NCBI GenBank assembly: GCA_022777205.1
Contig: JALFGP010000027.1
Span: 30,333-94,332 of the forward strand
DNA length: 64,000 nt
Direction of reading: 5' to 3'
Source: Rikenellaceae bacterium
GTDB taxonomy: Bacteria > Bacteroidota > Bacteroidia > Bacteroidales > UBA932
The notes under the pieces: generated by a model
Seen by the model: the letters and a program-made list of their open reading frames with translations, nothing else
The model's database searches: none
Told to the model about the DNA's origin: nothing
Shown: positions 18,415 to 28,193 of the stretch, one piece after another
Position numbering within the stretch: the first letter of the stretch is position 1
How the letters are laid out: each line of letters opens with the position of its first letter
Made by a program: the position numbers and the translations under genes

Positions 18415-19767
18415 ATGAAATTGAAAAATATACTTTTGTCTTTGGCATCACTTCTCCCGGTCGTTTCCTGCAACGCCGGCTCCTCCCCGGAGATGTCGTC
18501 AGTTTCATCGCTTTTCATATACGGAGAGGCTGCGGAAGGCTTGACCCAGGCCCGCAAGGCGGCCTTGAGCAAGGTGTATGACGGCGGAAACAATGCTGTC
18601 GCCGGAGTGTTCGAGACTTACCTGAATTTCTCCGAAGGGGGATTTTCAGTCGTTGATGCTGAAGGCAATGCCTGGACACTGTACGAAGGAGGAAAAGTGA
18701 TGAAAGACGGCGGAGCGAGTGTCTTCAGCGGGGAAAGTGGCGTTTGCCGCCTCAGGATTGACACCAACACCGGTCTGTGGTCCATGGTCAAGGTCAATGC
18801 CGTGACATTCCGTTCATTCTATGGTGACAGGGTTTCCGTCGAAGGTGAATATTCCGGACTTGGAAAATGGAAATTCTCAGGGATTCCTCTTGATTCAAAG
18901 GCAGGCGAGGTGAAATATTACAGGTTTGACGTGGCTTCTGACAATCCTGAGGAACTTGCATACCTGTGCTCCACAATGGACCTGAACACATCCGATCCTG
19001 AATCCTACAAATCCCCTTACCAGTATGTCAGAACCCTCGGGAAGACCGCCTTCGAATCAATTGCCGGACAGGATGACGGCAGTGCTGCGGCCTTCCGTTT
19101 TGCTGCTGCGGATGAGGGGACGACTGAAATAACCCTTTCACTGAATTCCGGACAGTCAAGGTACATTCACTCGGTGGAAATCGCCCCTCCGGGACCTCCT
19201 GCTGCATTTATGGGTGATTCAATCACGGAAAACTGGAGGAAATCCTCCACCGGCCATCCCGAGTTCTTCACTGACAACAATTATCTGAATTTCGGTATCA
19301 GCGGACAGACAACCACACAGATGCTTGCCCGTTTCGGGCAGGAGGTAGTGGCGAACAAACCTCAATGCGTGGTGATTTGCGGCGGAACCAACGACATCGC
19401 GGGAAACGGAGGTGCGATTGATAACGAGGCGATTCTGAAAAACATCGCGGAAATGGGAGATATGGCCCAGGAGGCCCGCATCAAGGTGATTCTGTGCTCG
19501 ATTCTGCCGACTGACCATTACTGGTGGAAAGCCGATATGACTCCCGGGGAAATCGTTTCGAGAATCGCCGATATGAACGTCCGCATCCGCAACCTGTGCA
19601 ACACCAGGGATTGGACATACGTGGATTATTTCACCCCGATGGCGGACAAGACCACGGGCGCCATACTCACTCAGTATTCCGATGACAGAATCCATCCGAA
19701 CAAGGACGGCTACACGGTGATGGAGGGCATCATCCGGCCGGTAATACGTGAAGTTACAGAAAAATAA
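18415..19767 (+). CDS. SGNH/GDSL hydrolase lipoprotein with N-terminal SusF-like domain
   Basis: AFMGDSITENW, NFGISGQTT, CGGTNDI, DDRIHPNKDGY blocks I, II, III, V. Confidence 0.88.
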   Translation: MKLKNILLSLASLLPVVSCNAGSSPEMSSVSSLFIYGEAAEGLTQARKAALSKVYDGGNNAVAGVFETYLNFSEGGFSVVDAEGNAWTLYEGGKVMKDGGASVFSGESGVCRLRIDTNTGLWSMVKVNAVTFRSFYGDRVSVEGEYSGLGKWKFSGIPLDSKAGEVKYYRFDVASDNPEELAYLCSTMDLNTSDPESYKSPYQYVRTLGKTAFESIAGQDDGSAAAFRFAAADEGTTEITLSLNSGQSRYIHSVEIAPPGPPAAFMGDSITENWRKSSTGHPEFFTDNNYLNFGISGQTTTQMLARFGQEVVANKPQCVVICGGTNDIAGNGGAIDNEAILKNIAEMGDMAQEARIKVILCSILPTDHYWWKADMTPGEIVSRIADMNVRIRNLCNTRDWTYVDYFTPMADKTTGAILTQYSDDRIHPNKDGYTVMEGIIRPVIREVTEK

Positions 19768-19780
19768 AAGGTAATATTAT

Positions 19781-22000
19781 ATGAAGAAATCAATGACTCT
19801 TATTTGGCTGGTTGTGGCAGCCGTTATTTCATTTTCTTTGGACAGTGACTGCTTTGCAAGGAAGCGGACAAAGGAGCCTGTGTACAAGAATTCCGCGGCA
19901 TCTGTCGAGGACAGGGTCAGTGACCTGCTTTCAAGGATGACCCTTGAGGAGAAACTGCTCCAGCTCAGCCAGTACACCCTGGGCAGGAACACTGTGGAAA
20001 ACAATCTCGGGGAGGCTGTCAGGGACGTGCCTGCGGAAATAGGTTCCCTGATATATTTCGGCGACGATGCCGTCCTGAGGAATGAGATGCAGAGAAAGGC
20101 CGTGGAGGAGTCCCGGCTGGGCATTCCGATTCTGTTCGGCCACGACGTAATCCACGGTTACAGGACAATGTTCCCCGTACCTCTTGCGCAGGCTTGTTCG
20201 TGGAACCCTGAAATGGTCAGGAAAAGTTGTACCGTTGCTGCCCAAGAGGCTTATTCCTGCGGTGTTGACTGGACTTTTTCTCCTATGGTGGACATCGCCA
20301 GGGACCCCCGTTGGGGAAGGATAATGGAGGGCTATGGGGAAGATCCTTACGCGGCCTCCGTCTATTGCCGTGCAGCGGTGAAAGGATATCAGGGAGACGA
20401 CCTTTCGGCTGAAAACACGATTGCTGCCTGCCTGAAGCATTATGTGGGTTACGGTGCTTCGGAAGCCGGAAGGGATTATGTCCCGACTGAAATCTCCGAC
20501 CAGACGCTTTGGGACACATATCTTCCTCCGTTCGAGGCCGGAGTGAAGGCCGGGGCGGCGACTCTGATGAGCGCTTTCCACAACATAAGCGGGACACCTG
20601 CCACAGGAAACAGATACATTCTCACCGAAGTGCTCAAGGAAAAATGGGGACACGACGGATTCGTGGTCTCGGACTGGGATGCCGTGCGCCAGCTTGTCAA
20701 TCAGGGAATGGCAAAGGACGCGAAGGAGGCGGCTATGATTGCGTTCAATGCCGGTGTGGAGATGGATATGGTCGATGACCTTTACAAGAACCATCTTCCG
20801 GAATTGATCAGCGAGGGCAAGGTCAGGATGGAGCAGCTGGACGATGCCGTGAGGCGTGTCCTGAGAATCAAGTTCAGACTGGGACTGTTTGAGCATCCTT
20901 TTGCCAGCGAGACGCCTCAGGAGGAAAGGTATCTTTTTCCGGAGAGCGTCGCTCTGGCAGAGGAGGCGGCAGCTGAGACAATGGTGCTTCTGAAAAATGA
21001 GGGAGGCATTCTTCCTTTGAACCCGGAGTGCAATCTGGCCGTTGCCGGTCCTGTTGCCCTTTCAAGGGAGGTCCACAACGGCAACTGGATCGCAAGGGCC
21101 CGTGCGGAGGATGTCATTACCGTTGCAGAAGGTCTGGAAAAGGAGTTCAAAGGCAGAATCCTGACGGCGGAAGGCTGCGGTTTCGAAGGGGATGACAGGA
21201 GCGGCTTCGAGCAGGCCCTCAAGGCTGTCCGGGAGTCTGATGTCGCTGTCGTCTGCATCGGACACAAGGCAGGTTGGAGCGGAGAGAACTGTTCACGCTC
21301 CACCATTGAAATTCCTCAGATACAGATTGACTTCTTGAAGGCTGTCAAGGCTGTCGGTAAACCGGTTGTCACCCTTGTTTCCGGGGGACGTCCTTTGGAC
21401 CTTCGTGAGGTGGTTGACAATTCGGACGCCGTCCTGATGATCTGGCATCCGGGTACGATGGCAGGACCTGCGGTTGCAGGAATCCTCGACGGCAGGTACA
21501 ATCCTTCCGCGAAGCTTGCCGTGACATTCCCTTACAGCACCGGCCAGATTCCGATCTATTACAACAGGAGGAACAGCGGCCGACGTGGCACCCAGGGACT
21601 GTACAAGGACATCCAGAGCGAACCTCTTTTTGAATTCGGCTACGGATTGAGCTATTCCACATTCGAGTACCGGAACCTTACCTTGGACTCAGATAAGGTC
21701 AGCCCGGAAGGCAAGGTCACCGCGTCTGTCGAAGTGGTGAACACAAGTTCCCGTGACGGACAGCAGGCGGTTCTGTGGTTTATCCGTGACCCTTACAGCC
21801 TCATCACAAGACCTGTCAAGGAACTGAAATTCTTCGAGAAGAAGATGATTCCTGCCGGTGAATCAATGGTTTTCAAGTTTGAAATCGACCCGTTGAGGGA
21901 TCTCGGATTCGTGGACCGGACCGGACGGAAATATCTGGATTCCGGGGAATACCGGATTATGGTCGGCGGTCTGGAAGCCGTTCTGGAAGTTGTTGAATGA
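19781..22000 (+). CDS. GH3 beta-glucosidase-like
   Basis: KHYVGYGASEAGRDY, HDGFVVSDWDAV nucleophile, C-terminal FEFGYGLSYSTFEY. Confidence 0.93.
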   Translation: MKKSMTLIWLVVAAVISFSLDSDCFARKRTKEPVYKNSAASVEDRVSDLLSRMTLEEKLLQLSQYTLGRNTVENNLGEAVRDVPAEIGSLIYFGDDAVLRNEMQRKAVEESRLGIPILFGHDVIHGYRTMFPVPLAQACSWNPEMVRKSCTVAAQEAYSCGVDWTFSPMVDIARDPRWGRIMEGYGEDPYAASVYCRAAVKGYQGDDLSAENTIAACLKHYVGYGASEAGRDYVPTEISDQTLWDTYLPPFEAGVKAGAATLMSAFHNISGTPATGNRYILTEVLKEKWGHDGFVVSDWDAVRQLVNQGMAKDAKEAAMIAFNAGVEMDMVDDLYKNHLPELISEGKVRMEQLDDAVRRVLRIKFRLGLFEHPFASETPQEERYLFPESVALAEEAAAETMVLLKNEGGILPLNPECNLAVAGPVALSREVHNGNWIARARAEDVITVAEGLEKEFKGRILTAEGCGFEGDDRSGFEQALKAVRESDVAVVCIGHKAGWSGENCSRSTIEIPQIQIDFLKAVKAVGKPVVTLVSGGRPLDLREVVDNSDAVLMIWHPGTMAGPAVAGILDGRYNPSAKLAVTFPYSTGQIPIYYNRRNSGRRGTQGLYKDIQSEPLFEFGYGLSYSTFEYRNLTLDSDKVSPEGKVTASVEVVNTSSRDGQQAVLWFIRDPYSLITRPVKELKFFEKKMIPAGESMVFKFEIDPLRDLGFVDRTGRKYLDSGEYRIMVGGLEAVLEVVE

Positions 22001-22047
22001 TGAATATTGAGGCTTAGTCTCAGCCTCTGAATGATATATATTCCGTT

Positions 22048-24597
22048 ATGAGATTGAAATCAATATTAATTTCATTGCTTGCATCGTCAGCCTTCCTTTC
22101 GGGGCTGCCGGTCTCTGCCCAGAGAACCGAAGTCCTTCTGGAAAAAGGTTGGAAATTCCATCTTGGAGATGCCCCTGGCGCCGAGTCTGTTGATTTTGAC
22201 GATTCCCGCTGGGAGAGTGTGACCATCCCGCACGACTGGGCGATAACCGGTCCTTTCGACATCGCCAATGATCTTCAGAGTGTTGCCGTGACACAGAATA
22301 TGGAGAAGACGGCCACTTTGAAGACAGGGCGCACCGGAGGATTGCCATACGTCGGTGCCGGCTGGTACAGACTTCGTTTCGACGTCCAGCCGGGACGTAC
22401 TGCTCAGCTGCTCTTTGACGGGGCGATGAGCGGAGCCAGGGTTTACGTCAACGGACGGGAGGTCTGCAGTTCCCCTTACGGCTACAGCCCTTTCCACACG
22501 GATGTCACTGATGCTCTCAATGATGACGGAAAGGGGAATGTCCTGGCGGTGCGGCTGGAGAATCTGCCTTCCTCTTCCAGATGGTATCCCGGAGCGGGAC
22601 TTTACAGGAATGTACATCTCATAACAACAGGAAAGGTCCATATACCCGTGTGGGGTACTCATCTCACCACACCGCACATTGAGCAGGACTATGCCTCGGT
22701 GCACATCGAGACTGAAGTCGCCTCAGGGGAGGGACGTTCCCTAAGCATCCGGACTTCCATCTATGCCCCTGACGGGACGGAAGTGTCGCAGAACGTTTTC
22801 GCCGGAAAGACTGCCCAGGGACAGCCTCTTGTGCAGAATCTCATAGTGGAGAATCCGCAGTTGTGGAGCCCTGAGACACCGTCTCTGTATGTGGCGGAGT
22901 CGAAGCTTTTCGATGGTGACAGCCTTGTCGATATTTACAGGACACGTTTCGGCTTCCGGACTGTTGAATTTGTTCCGGAGAAGGGATTTTTCCTCAACGG
23001 GCAGCCCCGCAAATTCCAGGGTGTCTGCAACCACCACGACCTCGGCCCTCTCGGAGCCGCAGTCAATGTGTCGGCCCTCAGGCACCAGCTTCTGCTGCTG
23101 AAGGATATGGGCTGCGATGCAATCAGGACTTCCCACAATATGCCGGCTCCGGAACTGGTGGATCTTTGTGACGAGATGGGCTTTATGATGATGATCGAGC
23201 CTTTCGATGAATGGGATGTGGCCAAATGCAGCAACGGCTACCACAGATTCTTCAATGAGCAGTCCGATGTCGAGGGAGTTACCTGGGCTGAAAGGGATAT
23301 GGTCAGGATGCTCCGCAGGTGGCGCAACAATCCGTGCGTCGTCTTGTGGAGCATCGGCAATGAGGTCCCTTCACAATGCGATCCGCAGGGTTACCGTGTT
23401 GCGAAATTCCTTCAGGATATCTGCCACAGGGAAGATCCTTCCCGCCTTTGCACCTGCGGAATGGACCAGGTGTCCTGTGTGCTTGACAACGGTTTTGCCG
23501 CTTTGATTGACGTGCCCGGGCTCAATTACAGGACATTCCGGTACAAAGAGGCCTGGAATACCCTTCCACAAAGGTTCATCCTCGGGAGTGAAACGGCATC
23601 TACGGTCAGTTCACGCGGCGTTTACAAACTGCCTGCCCAAAAGCGTTTCAGTGCGACCGATGAGGACCATCAGTGCTCGGCCTATGACCTGGATGCCTGT
23701 CGCTGGTCCAATGTTCCCGACATTGATTTTGCCCTTGCGGATGATTATCCATGGACTATGGGACAGTTCGTCTGGACCGGTTTCGACTATCTCGGGGAAC
23801 CGTCTCCGTACGACACTGACGCCTGGCCGAATCACAGTTCGATGTTCGGAATAATCGACCTCGCGTCTATCCCCAAAGACCGCTTCTATCTCTACCGGAG
23901 CATCTGGAACAGGGAGAATCCCACCCTGCATATCCTTCCGCATTGGAACTGGGAGGGGCACGAAGGGCAGGAAATCCCGGTGTTCGTCTATACTTCCTGG
24001 CCCCAGGTCGAGCTGTTTGTCAACGGAGTGAGCCAGGGTGTACGCAGAAAGGCCTCCGGGACTCCTGCCGAGGGACTTCAGACCGAGAACCACGAGGAAC
24101 GCTACAGACTCATCTGGGACGGAGTGAAATATGAAAAAGGTGAATTGAAGGCTGTGGCGTACGACCGGGATGGGAATGTCGTGACGGAAGAAACGGTCCG
24201 CACGGCCGGCAAGCCTCATCACATAGAGATTGTCAACGGATTGTCATTCACCGGTGTGGAGGAACTGCCCGTCCTGAAAGCGGACGGAAAGGACCTCTGT
24301 TACCTGACCGTCAGGATAGTTGACAAGGACGGCAATCTCTGTCCGGGGGCAGGGAATCTTGTGGAGTTTTCAGTCACAGGAGCCGCTTCGTACAGAGCTG
24401 CCGCAAACGGTGATCCGACTTGCCTTGACATTTTCCACCAGACGCGGATGCACGCTTTCGGAGGAATGCTCACAGTGATTCTCCAGGCAGGAGAAACCCC
24501 AGGTGAAGCCACAATAAAAGCTTACTCCAAAGGTCTCCGGAGCGCTTCAGTTTCCCTTGGGGTAATGTTCACAGAAGTGGACAAAACGGCATTTTAG
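22048..24597 (+). CDS. GH2 beta-galactosidase-like with DUF4982-type C-terminus
   Basis: TIPHDWAITGPFD, acid/base WSIGNEVPSQ, nucleophile region ILGSETASTVSSRG, FVWTGFDYLGEPSPY. Confidence 0.93.
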   Translation: MRLKSILISLLASSAFLSGLPVSAQRTEVLLEKGWKFHLGDAPGAESVDFDDSRWESVTIPHDWAITGPFDIANDLQSVAVTQNMEKTATLKTGRTGGLPYVGAGWYRLRFDVQPGRTAQLLFDGAMSGARVYVNGREVCSSPYGYSPFHTDVTDALNDDGKGNVLAVRLENLPSSSRWYPGAGLYRNVHLITTGKVHIPVWGTHLTTPHIEQDYASVHIETEVASGEGRSLSIRTSIYAPDGTEVSQNVFAGKTAQGQPLVQNLIVENPQLWSPETPSLYVAESKLFDGDSLVDIYRTRFGFRTVEFVPEKGFFLNGQPRKFQGVCNHHDLGPLGAAVNVSALRHQLLLLKDMGCDAIRTSHNMPAPELVDLCDEMGFMMMIEPFDEWDVAKCSNGYHRFFNEQSDVEGVTWAERDMVRMLRRWRNNPCVVLWSIGNEVPSQCDPQGYRVAKFLQDICHREDPSRLCTCGMDQVSCVLDNGFAALIDVPGLNYRTFRYKEAWNTLPQRFILGSETASTVSSRGVYKLPAQKRFSATDEDHQCSAYDLDACRWSNVPDIDFALADDYPWTMGQFVWTGFDYLGEPSPYDTDAWPNHSSMFGIIDLASIPKDRFYLYRSIWNRENPTLHILPHWNWEGHEGQEIPVFVYTSWPQVELFVNGVSQGVRRKASGTPAEGLQTENHEERYRLIWDGVKYEKGELKAVAYDRDGNVVTEETVRTAGKPHHIEIVNGLSFTGVEELPVLKADGKDLCYLTVRIVDKDGNLCPGAGNLVEFSVTGAASYRAAANGDPTCLDIFHQTRMHAFGGMLTVILQAGETPGEATIKAYSKGLRSASVSLGVMFTEVDKTAF

Positions 24598-24613
24598 TAT
24601 GTCAATATTTCCA

Positions 24614-24853
24614 TCAGATATATCTCCTGACCTTCTTGCAGTACTCCTCATATTCGGTACCGAAGGTTTTGCGCAGGAAGTCCTCCTCCTGCCTTATCTG
24701 AAGGTGCAGCATCACTACAGGAAAGACAGCGAACAGCAGATGGATGATGTTAGGGAAAGCCATCAGCAGACCTATGTACATCAGGTCAAAGCCTACGAAG
24801 GCGGGATTACGGCTGATGCGGTATATGGGTGCCTTCACTATCATTTGTCTCAA
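24614..24853 (-). pseudogene. C-terminal fragment of ICMT/PEMT-family methyltransferase
   Basis: IYRISRNPAFVGFDLMYIGLLMAFPN…FGTEYEEYCKKVRRYI matches only the C-terminal half of this family; begins with TTG right after the upstream HTH gene. Confidence 0.5.
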
Positions 24854-25104
24854 ATCATCAGCATTATCCGTCCCTCAGCCTTGACGAAGGTGTCCGGGAA
24901 GTGCATCACCACGGCATATACCTGGGCCGAGGTCACCGGCTGGCCGTCCTTGCGTACGTGCAGCTTCCTGCGGTTGATGATTTCCGCAATCTGCTCCGTG
25001 CGCAGGCCCCCGTTTCTCTCTGCAAGGACATATAATATAGCTTCCTCAATCTTCATTACAATCTCATTATCTTCTTCGACTATCTCAGCACCCTTTTCCG
25101 TCAA
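24850..25104 (-). CDS. Winged-helix HTH-like small protein
   Basis: IEEAILYVLAERNGGLRTEQIAEIINRRKLHVRKDGQPVTSAQVYAVV. Confidence 0.55.
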   Translation of the reverse strand: MTEKGAEIVEEDNEIVMKIEEAILYVLAERNGGLRTEQIAEIINRRKLHVRKDGQPVTSAQVYAVVMHFPDTFVKAEGRIMLMI

Positions 25105-25378
25105 GACTGCAAGATGCCCCAGAGGAGTAGCCGTTTGGTATGAATTCTTCAGTATCGAAGCTTATTCTTCCGTCTTCAGCGACAAAGCACGGTATACCGA
25201 TGGAACCGTTAGCCTTGACGGAGTCGAAGGCAGGTGAGGTGTCCCGAAGCCGGATGAACGCCTTGAGGTTCCTCACGTGCTCACCGATGTCGATAATCTC
25301 AAAGTTCGGATTGTCCGAGAGTCTTGCCTTGACCTCAAAGCAGTCCGGGCAGGTTGACATTACATATACTTTGGTCAT
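25085..25378 (-). CDS. Glutaredoxin-like protein
   Basis: VYVMSTCPDCFEVKARL with CPDC motif, IGIPCFVAEDG cis-Pro loop. Confidence 0.75.
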   Translation of the reverse strand: MTKVYVMSTCPDCFEVKARLSDNPNFEIIDIGEHVRNLKAFIRLRDTSPAFDSVKANGSIGIPCFVAEDGRISFDTEEFIPNGYSSGASCSLDGKGC

Positions 25379-25390
25379 AATATACTCTCT

Positions 25391-25711
25391 TTAGTCTATA
25401 ATTACGGCTGTTCCCGATGCAGTAACCATCAGCATACCGTTGTCGGCTCCGAGCACCTCGTAGTCGATGTCAATTCCTACGACGGCGTTGGCTCCCATGC
25501 TGCGTGCGCGCTCAGCCATCTCGTCCATGGCATTCTGGCGCGCCTTGACGAGCTCATTCTCATACGAGCCTGAACGTCCGCCGACGAAGTTGCGGATGCT
25601 GGCCGCAAAGTCCTTCAGGAAGTTCACTCCGGTGATGACCTCCCCGAAGACGACTCCCTTGTATTCCCTGATTGTGTGGCCTTCAATGGCCGATGTAGTT
25701 GTCAGTATCAT
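25391..25711 (-). CDS. YbjQ/DUF74 family protein
   Basis: [35 protein letters not shown]…[17 protein letters not shown]. Confidence 0.88.
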   Translation of the reverse strand: MILTTTSAIEGHTIREYKGVVFGEVITGVNFLKDFAASIRNFVGGRSGSYENELVKARQNAMDEMAERARSMGANAVVGIDIDYEVLGADNGMLMVTASGTAVIID

Positions 25712-25738
25712 ATTCTTTTCTAGTGTTTTGTCCTATTC

Positions 25739-26230
25739 TCAATCCCGTTTACCCGGCAATTTGTCAATAAAGTTTGCCTTTACCATCTCATACGCCCGCT
25801 GCGGGGCGAATCTGTCAGTGTCGGGACGAAGAAGGATATCAGTATCGTCAAGGAACTCCGAATCCTGAAGTTTTATTTCCATATTCTGCACGAACTGTTT
25901 ATAGGTAGGTGCTTTGTCCACGACAAAATCCATATACTTGCTGTAGCATTCAAGCACTTTGTACACATCCAAGTTTCCATAATTCAATGCTACCTGCATA
26001 TCAAATAGGTCACGTCCCTTCTTCCTTTGATATAAAGCTCGCAGTTTTGTTCCCACCAATTCATCAAGTGCATAAGTAGTTATTTCACATCTGCCGCTGA
26101 ACCACTTGTTATTGACCTCAAACGGAATTTTGCGAAAACCCAACACGCTGAAATGCTCTTTGCAGTTTATCTCAACTTTCAGTCGTATCGGTTGTATTGG
26201 AGGAATTTCAGACTCCATTCGGAAAAGCAT
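25739..26230 (-). pseudogene. AbiEii/AbiGii nucleotidyltransferase toxin, C-terminal half only
   Basis: ESEIPPIQPIRLKVEINCKEHFSVLG…YALDELVGTKLRALYQRKKGRDLFD is the C-terminal AbiEii signature; the N-terminal NTase GG(T/S)…DxD region is absent. Confidence 0.75.
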
Positions 26231-27020
26231 AGTCTATTTCTATATCAATATTCATATCCACTCTCCAACGGTTGCTCTCCGGTGAGTCGGATGCCGGATG
26301 ACCGGGGCTCATCGTAACGGCATTGAAATAACCGACTTTTTCTTTCAGCATTCCATACAGAGCATCAGCCATATCCTTCTCAAACAGAATATTATCCAAC
26401 AGATACCCAAGCCTCTGTACTGTTGTTGCCGTTGTATGCTGGAGAACGGTTCTCATCTTGTTAATATCAATGGTATCAACCAATTCGGCGATAACTGTGG
26501 CAGCTCTTTGATAACCTCCTACGTGCGAAGCAAATTGGATGAGGTCCGTTGCCGTCAACTCTGCCGATGAATAGTATATACGACCCATCTCTCCATTTCT
26601 TGTCTCAATAAGTTCTTTCGGTATCTGCTGGCGGTAATTCCAGTCCAATAGAGAATTCCTGTTTGATGTTCTTGTCCTGGGCCCGGTGGTTACAATCTGA
26701 GTTATCATTGTTCTTTGGTGAGAAGCACCATATATGGCCGCAGCCGACAATAATCCTACATAGTAAGGCTTGCCAAGGTGCTCCATAAGCTCGTTTATGT
26801 AATAGCTTGGAGGCACTATCCCCTTTAGCTGATACTGTATAGGAATGATAACATAGAATCCCTTGTATACATTTTCAATCCTCCTTGCTGATACCAGTCT
26901 TTTGATGTCAGTTTTCAACGATTTCTCCGTCCGTTCATGAAACTCACAACGAACTTGCTGGAAAGAGAAGGAGGTAACCCCTCGTTGTTCCAATTCTTTT
27001 ATCCAGTCGTTCAAACTCAT
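26208..27020 (-). CDS. Type IV toxin-antitoxin AbiEi family antitoxin
   Basis: N-terminal wHTH (FSFQQVRCEF…LKTDIKRLVSARRIENVYKGFYVIIP), PYYVGLLSAAAIYGASHQ; start at 27020 because 27050 lies inside the promoter/operator. Confidence 0.82.
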   Translation of the reverse strand: MSLNDWIKELEQRGVTSFSFQQVRCEFHERTEKSLKTDIKRLVSARRIENVYKGFYVIIPIQYQLKGIVPPSYYINELMEHLGKPYYVGLLSAAAIYGASHQRTMITQIVTTGPRTRTSNRNSLLDWNYRQQIPKELIETRNGEMGRIYYSSAELTATDLIQFASHVGGYQRAATVIAELVDTIDINKMRTVLQHTTATTVQRLGYLLDNILFEKDMADALYGMLKEKVGYFNAVTMSPGHPASDSPESNRWRVDMNIDIEIDYAFPNGV

Positions 27021-27034
27021 ATTCGTCTGTTTTG

Positions 27035-27069
27035 TTGCAAAGGTAAGCAATTCCTGCTTACCTTTGCAA
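27035..27069. promoter_or_regulatory. Perfect inverted repeat (15-bp arms, 5-nt spacer) overlapping the abiE promoter, probable operator
   Basis: TTGCAAAGGTAAGCA-ATTCC-TGCTTACCTTTGCAA; contains TACCTTTG (-7-like) on the minus strand just upstream of abiEi. Confidence 0.7.
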
Positions 27070-27188
27070 TATTTTTAATGAAAAATTTCAAGTCAGATTG
27101 AAGGAATTAAATGACTTTTCCTACATAAATCATCCCAGATTCTCAAGATATTCAAAAAATCAGTACCTTTGTGGAAATTGGTTTGTCA

Positions 27189-27842
27189 ATGGATGTCGCG
27201 TTTCTGATAAAAGAGTATTTTAAGGGTGCGGAGAGCAATCTTTCAATAGATGTTTTCGACGCACTTACGTTGAATTCAGTTTATTCCAATGTATTAAGAG
27301 TCCTTACATCCCACTTCGAGATAGAGACAAGCGTACTACAATCATTGAGTTATTGTTTCTATGAAATCCTCGATAACGTACATATCCATTCCGGTAAGCC
27401 GCTTGGTACCGCGATTACTCACTTTGATTCTGAAAACGATGTGCTCAAAATCCTAATTGCAGATGATGGTAAAGGGATTAGAGCTTCTTTGTCAGAGAAT
27501 GCAAAGTATAAAGATATTGATGAGGGAGAAGCTCTTCGTCTTTGCCTTGAGGATTCAGTGACAGACGGAAAGGGAATGGGCTTTGGGCTATATGCTACCT
27601 CCCGTTTGATGAAGGAAGTTGGACTGGAATTTATTATCCATTCCGGACACCATAAATTGATTGATAAGGATGGCGATATTTCGATAGTACAGAATGGCTT
27701 ATGGCAAGGTACGATAGTCTATATGGAGATATGCACCAATATAGATGTCAATCCGGATGATGTAGTTGAAAACCGAACTGATATTGAGGCAGAGTTTAAC
27801 GAGCCTTTCTTGGAGTCAGATGAATTGAATACATTATGGTAG
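27189..27842 (+). CDS. HATPase-fold ATP-binding protein (histidine-kinase/anti-sigma-like)
   Basis: YEILDNVHIHSG (N-box), IADDGKGIRASL (G1), KGMGFGLYATSRLMKEVG (G2). TACCTTTG at 27164-27171 makes ATG 27189 more likely than GTG 27171. Confidence 0.7.
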   Translation: MDVAFLIKEYFKGAESNLSIDVFDALTLNSVYSNVLRVLTSHFEIETSVLQSLSYCFYEILDNVHIHSGKPLGTAITHFDSENDVLKILIADDGKGIRASLSENAKYKDIDEGEALRLCLEDSVTDGKGMGFGLYATSRLMKEVGLEFIIHSGHHKLIDKDGDISIVQNGLWQGTIVYMEICTNIDVNPDDVVENRTDIEAEFNEPFLESDELNTLW

Positions 27843-28135
27843 AGTTCAAATTTGCACAATATGGAGAGAATTTTGGCACCAGGGATATGGGTGCGAAAAT
27901 TCGTAAGGAGCTTCTTGCCCTACTGGAAGGGGGTGAACGTATCGTCTTGGATTTTACTGGTGTAAATGTGGTGACCAACTCGTTTGCAGATGAATGCATT
28001 GCTAAGTTGTTGCTGGATATGCCACTTGAGGAATTAAAGAAAAAGACGACATTTCGTGGTCTCAATCCCGTAGCTGAGAAAAGCGTCCTTGTGGCACTTC
28101 AGCGACGTTACAAAGTGCTTAAATCTCTGCAATAG
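27836..28135 (+). CDS. STAS-like (DUF4325) domain protein
   Basis: ELLALLEGGERIVLDFTGVNVVTNSFADECIAKLL; overlaps the upstream gene stop by 7 nt (ATGGTAG). Confidence 0.75.
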   Translation: MVEFKFAQYGENFGTRDMGAKIRKELLALLEGGERIVLDFTGVNVVTNSFADECIAKLLLDMPLEELKKKTTFRGLNPVAEKSVLVALQRRYKVLKSLQ

Positions 28136-28193
28136 CTTCTTGAACGGGACTAAAGGACTTAGTTCTAACGACAACCGGCAAGATCGAATTTAT

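Noticed and set aside
24599-25237. 212-aa plus-strand ORF
   Set aside because: Antisense to the ICMT fragment, HTH and glutaredoxin-like genes; composition not protein-like
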